A stretch of DNA of 64,000 nt from Urechis unicinctus (GCA_034190875.2 CM067355.1:33673314-33737313), one strand, 5' to 3'; shown: positions 33,800 through 46,884, counted from the stretch's first letter. Translations and numbers: made by a program. Notes: generated by a model from the letters alone, not told the origin.

Positions 33800-36700
33800 G
33801 AAGAGAGGTACTAACAAGCCCCTCCTAGTACAATTCTGTGATAAGAGCAACATAACAGGGTGTTTACCAGCTAAAGTCGGTTATATATAGGGCCACTTAC
33901 ACCCAGTGGGAAGTGGGACATGCTTTGATGAAGAAAGGAAGAAGAATATGATGGTAGCTGCCAACATCAACCTGAGATTACAACTCCGAGGCAATCACAT
34001 GTAACAGCGGTATTATACTACCAAAAATATATGCACAGGAGCACTGACACCAAACCACTTGTCATAACATATGTACATGGACACACACACACCGGCAATT
34101 GGACGATAGATGGATAATTTTCAACGTTAAGTAGGACTGGTGAATCACCGACAGCTATTTTTATATCCTGGAAAGAAAAACCAATGATAATCAAATTTAT
34201 CATACAAAATGATGAGCGAGTACCATTCTGGCAGGTCTAACTTAAATCAAACTTTCTCAGCAACAAGATCATCTCATCATTTGCATAAAGGCACTGACCA
34301 TCTACAAAGAAATATATGCCCCTTGAGAAATACATACACACATGATTGTCACTGAGATGCTGATGTGGTAGACCAGATTAAACAACCTAACTGGTAACTG
34401 GTCAATAATACCACATCATAAATGATTTTATCATAAATGGATAACATTTGGCCTTGATGATAATCAAGCCCAAAGAAGTGACTGGTTCTATCATTCCAAA
34501 TACAATTTTTCGAGGAAGGGCAAATAACTGGTGATAATGTAAGTACTGTAGAATAAATAGACCGCCCTTCATGGAGTGTCTGCAGATCCACCCTTTGTAA
34601 TTCATTTTGAGACAAATCAATGACAACTTCTCAACCAGGTCTGATTGCTGCTTACAGACGTTCAAGCAGCTGTGGAAGGAGGGAGAGGGAGAAAATTGGG
34701 CATTTCACACAAATATACAATGAATAACATTCACAACAGGTTAAATGAGGCATTGTACACACTTCCTCTTGCTGTGCTAACGTTAATAGTATCTTCCACA
34801 ATCCATGAGGTGAAGCACTTCCTTTAAGTTCCACAAACAAACCACTGCAATGGTCTGGAAGACATATGATAACATAATTAGATGGACAGAAATGTCATTA
34901 CACCCCCACCAAAAAAACCCCTATAAACAGCAGTTTTAGATTATAAGATGGAATTAATCAGATAATTCGTCCAAGCATGGCTTCCCCAGATAAGGACAAC
35001 CCAACATGTCTCTTTGTGCATTTGTGCACACACCCTTCATCTTTATAAACGAGTACTATCCCAATATAAAACATATATTACTATTTGAAATAAATCAATT
35101 AATCTTGTTTAACCCCTCATTCGAAGTTTCACCCACCTCATGACAAGAAATCCATTTTGCTAGGATCCAACTCATGGATTGGCCCAAGCTAGACTCTGTT
35201 GCAGATTACCAAGAGCAGTGGCAAACTCCTTCTCATTTAAGGCCTTGGCTATTCCATGCAACTTTTAATTCACACATAATCCCTTTATAAGATTAACTAT
35301 ATATGACTGCTTGGTTGATAATAGACCACAAGGTTTGTAATTATAAAACATATCAGTCAGTTACAATGATGTTTTTGTTTTGGTGTGCTTAAAGCCTGTT
35401 TTCTTCTCCGCTTAGCCACATCTCCCAAGCTTGTTCACAGTGAAAATCGCAGAAGCACATGACAATCTGCAGACAACAATAAGTTCAAGTCCAAAACAAA
35501 AAAGCTCCGTAGAAAGAATAATACTTCCAAGAAATTGGAATCGTTTTGGCAAGGTGGAGTAGTTTTTAAATAAATTTCCAAAATTACTGAGGAATTGCTT
35601 GCTCTTGAACATGTACAAAAGTTGGGGAAATTGATGTGTATTAGTTAGTCCCCATCACATTTTGTGGTGCTGTGAGGCTCTTTATTCTCCTCAGCGAAAA
35701 ACTCACCTCAATACAAAGTACCATGCACTAAATTACTGAAACAGAGAATTTGCAGCTGAAAAGACACATTCAACCTTGCTTAAGGTACACCACATAAATC
35801 ACGCTCCAATCGTTGATAGGAGCTCGTCACCCAAGAATCTATGATACTGGAATAACTCATGGAATAAGCACCGCTATTCCAGACAATCAAAAAACTTGGC
35901 TTGGAGCTTGTGATGTTTGGTGATTGGCTATGATTTACATGCCATACATAATTCTATCTTCTGGATAGAGCAACAATTTCCTTGTCATCAAAATATGTCA
36001 TTAAGTGGCTGGGTTGCTATGATGGATTCCAGGATGCAAAAATGGCAATGGCTTCCTGTATGACATTTGTGGTCTCATTTTCAACTACACACATTCAATC
36101 ATTGGTGTAAGCAAAGTTAGTATTGACACATGCAAAAAAAAACATGGCACATAATGGTTGGTGGTATTGTGTGTGGCATCCAGTAGACAGATTTCCAGCT
36201 CACTAGCGGTAGAGCATGTAACACTGCCATTGGTTCTGGTGAACCAATAGAAATTCACTGTTGTCGCACAATGTTTCACGGCTGTAGAGCTATAAAAGTA
36301 ACACAAGGGGTTAGTGCCACACGACAAATACAAGTACTGAAAACTACACCAATAGGCAAGGATTATATTATATGAATTCATTTTCAAATTATCAACAACA
36401 TAAAACATGCACTTGTGTCTTATTCCACAACACTTATGATGTCGCAGTAAAACCAAAAGCTGTCATCAGTAAAAAAAAAAAATCCACTAGCAATACCTTA
36501 CACTGATGACCTTAAAAAGGGGCCAATTGGCCTTGAAGCTTTAACTTATGGGCAGAAAGTCAGGTGAGGTAAGGTAAGAATAGGGTTTAATGGCACACCA
36601 ACACTCCTGGAATGTACTGGGCTCCTCTCATATAAATACTTCCCCGATGCCACGTGATTTGTTACATCTATGCAGTACATTATAATTTTCATATCATCCA

Positions 36701-36890
36701 CATGTTACAGGCCTAATGTAATTTGTCATGTTATTAATAGATTCGCATGACACTTGATCATGTAAGAGTATAAACAAAAAGTCTGCACGTTAGGTGCCAT
36801 GCATCCATACCCGTGACAACATATAACACATGATACACTACACCCTCCGGTTACAACCCAGTGAGGACACCTGTATTCACAGCTCAAGTA
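33800..36890. other. No clear gene; weak coding traces on the minus strand
   Basis: Several short minus-strand stretches read like exons that stop (an LRR-like piece near 34.6 kb, one ending LGNLQQSLAWANP near 35.2 kb, one ending EENRL near 35.4 kb). None has convincing splice sites on both sides. Confidence 0.35.
34540..34626 (-). CDS. Possible leucine-rich-repeat fragment
   Basis: The minus strand reads VIDLSQNELQRVDLQTLHEG, which fits one LRR unit (LxLSxNxL). A neighbouring frame shows another LRR-like stretch, LQYLHYHQLFALPRKI. The frame switch suggests a decayed gene or chance. Confidence 0.22.
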
Positions 36891-36892
36891 AT

Positions 36893-37165
36893 CGTTGAAC
36901 AGGGTGCTCTGGGGGAACAGGGTGCTCTGGGGGAACAGGATACTCTGGGGGAACAGGGTGCTCTGGAGGAAAAGTGTGTTCTGAAGGATCAGGGTGTTCT
37001 GGGGGAAGTGTGTTCCTGGGAAACAGGGTGTTTTGGGGGAACAGGTTTATCCAGGGAAACAGGGTGCTCTGGGGGACAGGGTGTATTGAGGGAAGTGCAT
37101 GTACTGGTTGAACAGGGTGCTCGGGGGAACAGGTTGCTCTTGGGTAACAGGGTGGTTAGGGGGAA
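36893..37165. repeat. 18-bp minisatellite
   Basis: Around fourteen diverged units of gaacagggtgctctgggg, with G-rich character. It abuts the dispersed repeat at 37166. Confidence 0.93.
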
Positions 37166-37415
37166 CGGTAGTCAAGGTCCCCTAGCCTGATGGCTGCGGG
37201 CGCTGTTTACATGTAACTGATATTCAATAGTCTCGCTATCAGTCAAGGACACGGTAATGTCTTGAGCTGGACAGGCATCCCAGATTTGGGATGTTCCAAT
37301 GACAAGCCATGTCTCTCGGTCACTCTCGGTACTTTTGAGTTGTTGTCTCTCATTGGTGAGTTCTACAAGTTCCGAAGAACTTGTCCAACCGGCCAAGTGA
37401 TTTTTATGAGCCGGG
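37166..37415 (+). repeat. Dispersed repeat family, copy 2
   Basis: Same family and orientation as 23670-23915 (agtcaaggtcccctagcctg to caagtgatttttatgagccg). It sits exactly between the 18-bp and the 24-bp minisatellites. Confidence 0.85.
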
Positions 37416-37498
37416 CAAATCAGTAAATGGGGAACAATTATACAGTGAGGATAAGACATGTCTCAGGATAAATTGATCACCTTTCTTCAGGACACGAG

Positions 37499-37725
37499 TT
37501 AGTTTTTTATCAATGGAGTCGGGCAGCGTAATATCAGTGGAGTCTGGCAGCGTAATATCAGCGTAGTCTGGCAGCGTAATATCAGCATAGTCTGGCAGCA
37601 TAATATCAGCGATCTGGCAGCATAATATGCGTGGAGTCTGGCAGCGTAATATCAGCGTAGTCTGGCAGTATAATATCAGCAATCTGGCAGCATAATATCA
37701 ATGGAGTCTGGCAGCGTAATATTTT
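37499..37725. repeat. 24-bp minisatellite, block 1
   Basis: Units of tctggcagcgtaatatcagc followed by gtag, with shortened units. The same unit forms block 2 at 38092-38450. Confidence 0.93.
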
Positions 37726-38091
37726 CATGACAGGGCTTTTCAAAAACCTTTATCAGCAGCTTACGGATTGTTACAGCAGTGAAGATAAGACAATTTGATC
37801 ACCTTTCTTCCGGACACGAGTTCTTATTTGATGAAATGTAGAAATTGGTTCTTTGAATTATGTTAACATTTCATCTCAGAGATAATACATCGAGAGACAA
37901 AACAGCTTGCATTTGACAGTTAATTAACATGCATAATGGTACTCGTTAGTGAAATACCATGTAGAGGCTTATAAGTATACCGTAGGCTATATCATCCAAA
38001 AACCTCTATATCAGTCAGGGGTCTCGAGATTGCAAGCTTTTTTGCATGACCATAGTAGAGGTGGCAGCTGGCGGGCGAATGAGTAGACATC
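37726..38091. other. Unique spacer between two blocks of the same minisatellite
   Basis: No coding signal. The word cacgagtt follows a cctttcttc block both here (about 37800) and at about 37480, so the spacer partly repeats the sequence left of block 1. Confidence 0.5.
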
Positions 38092-38448
38092 ACAATATCA
38101 GTGGAGTCAGGCAGCGTACATCAGTGCAGTCTGCCAGCGTAAAATCAGCGTTGTCTGGCAGCGTAAAATCAGCGTAGTCCGCAGCGTTATGTCAGCGCAG
38201 TCTGGCAGCATATTATCAGTGGAGTCTTGCAGCGTAATATCAGCGTAGTCTGGCAGCATAATATCAGCATAGACTGGCAGCATAATATCAGCGTATTCTG
38301 GCAGCGTAATATCAGCGTATTCAGGCAGCGTTATATCAGCGTATTCTGGCAGCGTAATATCAGCGTATTCAGGCAGCGTTATATCAGCGTAGTCTGGCAG
38401 CGTAATATCAGTGGAGTCTGGCAGCGTAATATCAGTGGAGTCTGGCAA
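38092..38448. repeat. 24-bp minisatellite, block 2
   Basis: Same unit as at 37.5 kb, fourteen or so copies. It runs directly into the 37-bp satellite. Confidence 0.93.
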
Positions 38449-41395
38449 CTAGATAGTGCATCACAATAACGGCGATGAGTGTAGACTAGATAGTGCATCA
38501 CAATAACGGTGATGAGTGCAGACTAGATAGTGCATCACAATAATGGCGATGAGTGTAGACTAGATAGTGCATCACACTAACAGCGATGAGTGTAGACTAG
38601 ATAGTGCATCACAATAACGGCGATGAGTGTAGACTAGATAGTGCATCACAATAACGGTGATGAGTGCAGACTAGATAGTGCATCACAATAATGGCGATGA
38701 GTGTAGACTAGATAGTGCATCACACTAACAGCGATGAGTGTAGACTAGATAGTGCATCACACTAACAGCGATGAGTGTAGACTAGATAGTGCATCACACT
38801 AACAGCGATGAGTGTAGACTAGATAGTGCATCACACTAACAGCGATGAGTGTAGACTAGATAGTGCATCACACTAACAGCGATGAGTGTAGACTAGATAG
38901 TGCATCACAATAACGGTGATGAGTGCAGACTAGATAGTGCATCACAATAATGGCGATGAGTGTAGACTAGATAGTGCATCACAATAATGGCGATGAGTGT
39001 AGACTAGATAGTGCATCACAATAATGGCGATGAGTGTAGACTAGATAGTGCATCACAATAATGGCGATGAGTGTAGACTAGATAGTGCATCACAATAATG
39101 GCGATGAGTGTAGACTAGATAGTGCATCACACTAACAGCGATGAGTGTAGACTAGATAGTGCATCACAATAACGGTGATGAGTGTAGACTAGATAGTGCA
39201 TCACACTAACAGCGATGAGTGTAGACTAGATAGTGCATCACAATAATGGCGATGAGTGTAGACTAGATAGTGCATCACACTAACAGCGATGAGTGTAGAC
39301 TAGATAGTGCATCACAATAATGGCGATGAGTGTAGACTAGATAGTGCATCACACTAACAGCGATGAGTGTAGACTAGATAGTGCATCACACTAACAGCGA
39401 TGAGTGTAGACTAGATAGTGCATCACACTAACAGCGATGAGTGTAGACTAGATAGTGCATCACACTAACAGCGATGAGTGTAGACTAGATAGTGCATCAC
39501 ACTAACAGCGATGAGTGTAGACTAGATAGTGCATCACAATAACGGTGATGAGTGCAGACTAGATAGTGCATCACAATAATGGCGATGAGTGTAGACTAGA
39601 TAGTGCATCACACAATAATGGCGATGAGTGTAGACTAGATAGTGCATCACAATAATGGCGATGAGTGTAGACTAGATAGTGCATCACAATAATGGCGATG
39701 AGTGTAGACTAGATAGTGCATCACAATAATGGCGATGAGTGTAGACTAGATAGTGCATCACACTAACAGCGATGAGTGTAGACTAGATAGTGCATCACAC
39801 TAACAGCGATGAGTGTAGACTAGATAGTGCATCACAATAACGGTGATGAGTGTAGACTAGATAGTGCATCACAATAACAGCGATGAGTGTAGACTAGATA
39901 GTGCATCACAATAACGGTGATGAGTGTAGACTAGATAGTGCATCACAATAACAGCGATGAGTGTAGACTAGATAGTGCATCACACTAACAGCGATGAGTG
40001 TAGACTAGATAGTGCATCACACTAACAGCGATGAGTGTAGACTAGATAGTGCATCACAATAACGGTGATGAGTGTAGACTAGATAGTGCATCACAATAAC
40101 AGCGATGAGTGTAGACTAGATAGTGCATCACAATAACGGTGATGAGTGTAGACTAGATAGTGCATCACAATAACGGTGATGAGTGCAGACTAGATAGTGC
40201 ATCACAATAATGGCGATGAGTGTAGACTAGATAGTGCATCACAATAATGGCGATGAGTGTAGACTAGATAGTGCATCACAATAACAGCGATGAGTGTAGA
40301 CTAGATAGTGCATCACAACGGTGATGGTGACTGAGTGTAGACTAGATAGTGCATAGTGCACAATAATGGCGATGAGTGTAGACTAGATAGTGCATCACAC
40401 TAACAGCGATGAGTGTAGACTAGATAGTGCATCACAATAAACGGCGATGAGTGTAGACTAGATAGTGCATCACAATAACGGTGATGAGTGTAGACTAGAT
40501 AGTGCATCACAATAACAGCGATGAGTGTAGACTAGATAGTGCATCACAATAACGGTGATGAGTGTAGACTAGATAGTGCATCACAATAACAGCGATGAGT
40601 GTAGACTAGATAGTGCATCACAATAACAGCGATGAGTGTAGACTAGATAGTGCATCACAATAACGGCGATGAGTGTAGACTAGATAGTGCATCACAATAA
40701 CAGCGATGAGTGTAGACTAGATAGTGCATCACAATAACGGCGATGAGTGTAGACTAGATAGTGCATCACAATAACGGCGATGAGTGTAGACTAGATAGTG
40801 AGCGATGAGTGTAGACTAGATAGTGCATCACAATAACAGCGATGAGTGTAGACTAGATAGTGCATCACATAACAGCGATGAGTGTAGACTAGATAGTGCA
40901 TCACAATAACAGCGATGAGTGTAGACTAGATAGTGCATCACAATAACAGCGATGAGTGTAGACTAGATAGTGCATCACAATAACAGCGATGAGTGTAGAC
41001 TAGATAGTGCATCACAATAACACGATGATGTAGACTAGATAGTGACGATGAGTGTAGACTAGATAGTGCATCACAATAACGGCGATGAGTGTGTAGACGG
41101 CGAGATAGTGCAGTCATCACAATACGGCGATGAGTGTAGACTAGTAGTGCATCACAATAACGGCGATGAGTGTAGACCAGATAGTGCATCACAATAACGG
41201 CGATGAGTGTAGGCGATAGTGATGGCGATGTAGACTAGATAGTGCATCGATGAGTGTAGACTAGATAGTGCATCACAATAATGGCGATGAGTGTAGACTA
41301 GATAGTGCATCACACTAACAGCGATGAGTGTAGACTAGATAGTGCATCACAATAATGGCGATGAGTGTAGACCAGATAGTGCATCACATAGGTGA
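38449..41395. repeat. 37-bp satellite array, about 79 units, with higher-order structure
   Basis: Unit: gatgagtgtagactagatag followed by tgcatcacaataacggc. Variants differ mainly at the 3' end of the unit (acggc, acggt, atggc, actaacagc, aacagc). The first eight units are a four-variant set repeated twice. A run of twelve variants is repeated later in the same order (about 38.71-39.15 kb and 39.34-39.79 kb). The right end (41.03-41.40 kb) is broken up by short deletions. No spacers, so not CRISPR. Open frames here are artefacts. Confidence 0.98.
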
Positions 41396-41696
41396 CTATC
41401 ATGGCGGCCGTACGGATATACTGTAATCTGGTAATATTCGTTTTTCAGATCTATTGGAATATAGTTGAACATAGAATAGGTAGAACAAAATGTGACATCA
41501 GCGGTAAGACAGCGATGAATCTGTTCAAGGAGTTTTATGATGTTAAAACTCAACGTTAACGCACATAAGAGAATCACACGCGAGTCCAGTATTAATCTTA
41601 AAACTTGGGTACGAGTTGTTCTGGTTACGAGTTGACCCTAACCGTAAGTATTAGCCTAACCACTGACCTATAAAGTGATTTCCTAAGCCTGCTTAC

Positions 41697-41845
41697 CTTC
41701 TGCTGTCGTAGGGCTGTTGAGTCACTTGCGTAATCTTCTTTAGCTGTCTTGGTACGCTTAGCTTCTTCTTGCTGGACTGCTAGTTTGGTGCGGTCTTTAC
41801 TTAGCGGCGGCTCGGCTACAAGTGACTGGTATTTTGCCTTGCCGC
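41697..41845 (-). CDS. Orphan internal exon of an unidentified gene
   Basis: On the minus strand a 149-bp fully open exon is flanked by an acceptor (gccttttag) and a consensus donor (GTAAGC). It starts in phase 2 and ends in phase 0. Its 49 codons are rich in Lys, Glu, Gln and Ala (LAVQQEEAKRTKTAKEDY), consistent with a helical or coiled-coil segment. Clean splice signals and protein-like composition argue that it is a real exon, but no partner exons were found within reach: the 37-bp satellite lies immediately downstream in the direction of transcription. Family not recognised. Confidence 0.5.
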
Positions 41846-43510
41846 CTAAAAGGCCAGGGCGGTTCCGGGGGACGTGATTTACTCACGCTGACACGTTAAG
41901 GGCCAAGCCCCTCAGAGGTGTCATACGCTTTAATGCAACGCCGTCACGTTAGGGTCATTGGACCACAGCGGTGACGTACGTCACCACACCTCCTACCAAG
42001 TCCACGAGGTTGTTGTGATTCCTTACGACCGTATGGCTACAAGACGAAATAATGTAAATAGTGAACAGATTCGTGAGTCGAGCTATACTCACCCAACCGT
42101 TGGCGTAGTTATCAACCACTTTACCACACACAAACATTCCGATACAAGAAATCGAAATCCGATCTGATTGAGTGATAATAACACGTTGGTACAAGTCTAG
42201 GCTTTTGTCAATGTATCCTAATAAATGGTTAAATTCAAACATTCACAAACGAACCACCAGTCCAAAATGAAGGGACTGGTGCAATGAAGATTTTCACGGA
42301 ATTCTTTAAAGTTGTATTTCCAAAATAGCGAACGCAAAAGGCATCAGCGCGGTGGTAGCCGGTCGATACGGCACCTTGACTATTTCAGCCCCTAGCCAGT
42401 ACGTCGCCTCGCGCTTGCGGCACCAATCACTACGGCACCCGAGCGTTCAGGCCCTTAGCCAGGATTTGTAGTTAGGGTAGTGGGAGAGAGGACTATTTCA
42501 GAAGTTCGCCACAAAGAAGCCAATTTAGACACTTACCCCCTTTGATTGTTGTTCTAAACAGGCCAGTATTTTAAATTATTATTCGTGAAAAAATACAACG
42601 ATAATTTTCATGCCATGACGTTACAAAACACACTTATTTTAATCCGTAGGTTTGACAGGCATCGTGTTACCCGGAGTGTCTATCCTGTATCCTGTCATCT
42701 GTCACACTTATTTGACATGCAAGTCACGGTCAGATTGAATGAAGTATATAAGGGGAATTCGATGTAAGATGTAACAACGAAAAAGTAAGAAGTAAGCAGT
42801 CAGATAAGACCAGATACGCTGGTATGGACGAAGGACGCCTAACTAATGGATTCCAGTATTTCCTTTTTCCCGAGCTAAGTATTTTCTGCTCACACAAATA
42901 TAGATTCCCGCAGCAGTCCTAATTGTAATAATATAAAAGTTATAAAAATAAAATAATTAAAGTTAGTTTGTTGAAGTAATTGATGTCGAAAGCAATATAT
43001 GAGACTTAAGGTCAGATCCTGTAAATAACTATAGTTTGCAGTTGTTTAGTTCGATACATTGTTATTATTACACAGAAACTTCAACACTACTACTACGTAA
43101 TAAAAGTATATATCATATTGAATTTTGTAAATGAAGCATTGTGTGCAAATTTATAGCTACCAATGGTTGTCCTTTGATGGGAATACCCTTGTTAGCTTGC
43201 TTTGTGTGATAAATAGGAATAAAAGTATAATTAATGTAACTCACAAAGTTTCTTGGCGATAAGCCCTTAAATATGACTTAGGATATAGAACAGGAACACA
43301 AAATAAATTTATGTTAATGCAACTGATCAACTGGCCTTCTGCGGATATTTCTGCAGAAAGCTAATGTATTTGTGGCTGGTATTAATGGTAACCACGACAT
43401 TTCTATTGTCCTAATCATATCATAATGAAGTTTAATTAAAAATTAGCCCTGCAATAATAATTCTATTCAACCACAAGGATTACATCCACGAACTCTATTG
43501 GTGGTGCCAA
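41846..43510. other. No further exon identified; short GC-rich tandem repeat near 42.35-42.48 kb
   Basis: On the minus strand ggctaagggcctgaacgctc and ggctaggggctgaaatagtc, each followed by a gtgccgta word, form an imperfect duplication. The rest is unique and AT-rich. Confidence 0.4.
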
Positions 43511-43516
43511 CATTTT

Positions 43517-43712
43517 CACAACTCACCACGCGTCACGTCGTTCTTTCCCAGTGATGATATACTCGGCGACATCACAACTCACCATGCGTCACGTCGTTCT
43601 TTCCCAGTGATGATATACTCGACGTCATCACAACTCACCATGCGTCATGTCATTAATGATATTCTCCAGTGATGCATTCAATTTCATCACAACTCGCCAT
43701 GCATCACGCACG
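43517..43712. repeat. 56-bp tandem repeat, 3.5 copies
   Basis: Units start acaactcaccatgcgtcacg and include ttctttcccagtgatgatat. The third unit is diverged. Confidence 0.9.
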
Positions 43713-45055
43713 TTGATTCATTAGCTATTCTAAATGTTATGAATTGTCAGATAACGTATCCGTTTCTAATTTTCATTTTTGCTCACATAACATTATTTGC
43801 ACTTTTGGCTACTCCTCCATGAAACAGTAACAAGCTTTGCTACTTCGCAACTATACAGTTCCAAGCTCTCTATACTCTGAGGTAGGGATCACCATGCCTT
43901 TTATTTAGACTTCAGTTATTGAGAAAATCAAATCATTCAGAAATCTGACAAGTTATTATCAACCTAGGATACAAGCATGGCCGCTTTTTGCATAGGTTTT
44001 TGTTGGAAAGTAATTTCGAATCGACAGGAGGGCGTCCAGTTTGAGCATTGTTAGGCCTAGCAGCACAGAATTTGTGGCACAGGAACATCACGACCGCAGT
44101 ATAGGTAATGATTATTCTCTATTCATTCATTCTTGATGTAGATAGTGTTTGGGCTTCATGTGTGTTTCAATTCCGTCGTACCGAATATGTTGGAGTAAGT
44201 ACAGTAATTCTTCTATTATTCAATCGTAAGTTGTTGCCCTTTGTTGCACACCTATAGTGTTGGGCATTGCGTAATATGTGTTATCATTGTTGTTGTTCAT
44301 ATATCGATCGGAAGACTGACATCGGGAACAGAGCGCCTGTGATCTGCTCTGCGCCAATACTCCTCATCCAATAGAAAGTCAGCCAAGTCGAAGGTGAAAT
44401 TCCATAAAACAGTTGTACCGGAGTCGAACGCCGAAAGACGAACAAGACAATGTAATCAATAGAATTTAATATTTCAAGGCCACAAAAATGACGTGTTGTA
44501 CTTGACAAGACCTACTGACAATGCCAATAACAGGCAATGGAGTCTTTATACGCCTCTCCTCCAATACCTGTTTTACAATCATACATAGGAGGCGTGGACA
44601 AAGAGGCGTTTCACCAACAAACAATACACCATGAGACGAGTCAATAAGACCACTTCAAATACATAGTTCAAACAGGATACCTAGCGCTGCCCCGATCATA
44701 AACGTCTTGGTACCGTGACACCCCCCCCCCCCCCCCCTCCATGACACCAAAGAGCTTCTAGCATCGCTAAGAGGGCTCACTCCTGACACAATACGTAAAT
44801 ACGCCACCTATGTGCCAACGCGTAGTTTGTCATAACAACTATCCCCGAAAATACATAGAAATTCGGAGGCGAGGTCATCTTGACCAATAAGATGGCTCAA
44901 CTAGCTCTTCATAAACAATAGTCCGATGTGCATTTGTTGATTTGCTGGTAGCGTGGGTGTGCTAGAACTGCTAAAAAAAACCCATACTATAAGTTAATCA
45001 GAGTGAGGCCTCTTAGCGTAACTGTAAGCACATTGAGGACACCAGAATACCAACT
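43713..45055. other. No gene recognised
   Basis: Includes a long poly-C tract at about 44720-44738. Short frames only. Confidence 0.4.
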
Positions 45056-45057
45056 GT

Positions 45058-45400
45058 GCTTAGCCACCCCATCCCTGCCATGACCCCACTCTGATTCTCA
45101 TCGCTGAACCATCCTAATCTCTGCCATTACTATAACCCCATCCCTGCCACGACCCCACTCTGATTCTCATCGCTGAACCATCCTAATCCCTGTCATTACT
45201 ATAACCTAATCCCTGTAATTACTATAACCTAATCCCTGTCATTACTATAACCTAATCCCTGTAATTACTATAACCTAATCCCTGTCATTACTATAACCTA
45301 ATCCCTGTAATTACTATAACCTAATCCCTGTCATTACTATAACCTAATCCCTGTAATTACTATAACCTAATCCCTGTCATGACCCCAGTCTGATTCTCAT
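45058..45400. repeat. 23-bp minisatellite with alternating variants
   Basis: cctaatccctgtcattacta and cctaatccctgtaattacta (plus taa) alternate, giving a 46-bp double unit. The flanks carry a longer related unit with gaccccactctgattctcat at both ends. Confidence 0.93.
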
Positions 45401-46019
45401 CGCTAAACCCCCCTTTATACTTATTAAATATTCATTCACAGGATTTGATGAGTGCAGTCCTAATTGTGTACGTGATCTCTCCACTTGCCTTCGCTTCATT
45501 TATTCTCGAGCAGTCAACTATCCACCCGATCAGAGTCAATAAAAGGCTGACCAAAAGCTCGGGGAAAGGTGAATGACCAGCTGTGTAGAGCAGGGGGCTC
45601 GTCTCTTCCTGCCGCCAGGCATATTTACGCCTACCCATCCCAGGGATCAGTGGAACAGTTTAAATTTAGAGTGAGCGAGTGTTACAAATTATTCCAAACA
45701 TTAGAATATGTTGCAATATATATGGGTAATATTTTTCCGATTCTGTACCCTCTCGTGCCCATTTACTTTGTTCTTGACAGTGAATTGCCGTGATTACGTA
45801 TGCAAATTTAAATTACAGGTGACTGAGGCGTATTACATGTGTTTTTACGTTTTTACGCATTGAAGCGGAAACCTCAAATGCAGCACTTTGAGCATAGCTG
45901 TACAACTCCATCTCTTCCTCATTACATCACCGTGTCAGGCAGCGAACCATTCGCATGTGCTTTGCTTTCAATCTGTCCAGGTGAGATTGAAGAAAGGCTT
46001 CTGAGACTGATTCAACATT

Positions 46020-46495
46020 CCAACATGGCGGACAAAAGTTAACGATTATGATAAGGGAACGAATTCTACTCCGACATGGTAGATAAAATTAATGATTACT
46101 AGAAGGGAACGAATTGTACTCCAGCATGGCGGATAAAATTAATGATTACTAGAAGGGAACGAATTGTACTCCAGCATGGCGGATAAAATTAATGATTACT
46201 AGAAGGGAACGAATTCTACTCCGACATGGTAGATAAAATTAATGATTACTAGAAGGGAACGAATTGTACTCCAGCATGGCGGATAAAATTAATGATTACT
46301 AGAAGGGAACGAATTCTACTCCGACATGGTAGATAAAATTAATGATTACTAGAAGGGAACGAATTGTACTCCAGCATGGCGGATAAAATTAATGATTACT
46401 AGAAGGGAACGAATTCTACTCCGACATGGTAGATAAAATTAATGATTACTAGAAGGGAACGAATTGTACTCCAGCTTGTCGATTACGATATGGGA
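46020..46495. repeat. 50-bp minisatellite with alternating variants
   Basis: Units of ggataaaattaatgattact followed by agaagggaacgaatt. The joining words are either ctactccgacatggta or gtactccagcatggcg; after the first three units they alternate, giving a 100-bp double unit. The left end is homologous to aacatggcggacaaaagtta at 46021. Confidence 0.95.
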
Positions 46496-46525
46496 ACCTA
46501 ATCCCTGTCATTACTATAACCTAAT
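46496..46525. repeat. Displaced piece of the 23-bp minisatellite of 45.1-45.4 kb
   Basis: aacctaatccctgtcattac followed by tataacctaat is an exact match to the array about 1.1 kb to the left. Confidence 0.9.
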
Positions 46526-46815
46526 GTACTGCATCGTGATATGACATAGTGATGTTACAGAATCGCGGTATGATATAGTGCTGTTAGTGAATCGTGATAT
46601 GATATTCTGCTGTTACTGCATCGTGATATTATATAGTGCTGTTTCTGGATCGTGATATGATATACTGCTGTTACTGAGTAATGATAAGATATACTGCAGT
46701 ACTGCACCGTGATATGATATACTAATGTTACTGAATCGTGTTTAGATATACTGCTGTTACTGCATCGTGAGTTGGTATACTGCTGTTACTGAATAGTGAT
46801 AAGATATATTGCAGT
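46526..46815. repeat. About 24-bp degenerate minisatellite
   Basis: Units of the type gatatgatatactgctgtta followed by ctgcatcgt, with many substitutions. Confidence 0.85.
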
Positions 46816-46884
46816 TCTGCATTGTGATATGATAGCGCACCCCCATTACCTATACTCCTTTGGTCCTGTTGTAGTTTTCACTGT

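Noticed and set aside
36085-36456. A 123-codon minus-strand frame
   Set aside because: No motif, no consistent splice sites, and composition typical of AT-rich non-coding DNA.
38449-41395. CRISPR-like array
   Set aside because: The 37-bp units are directly adjacent with no unique spacers, and the genome is eukaryotic.
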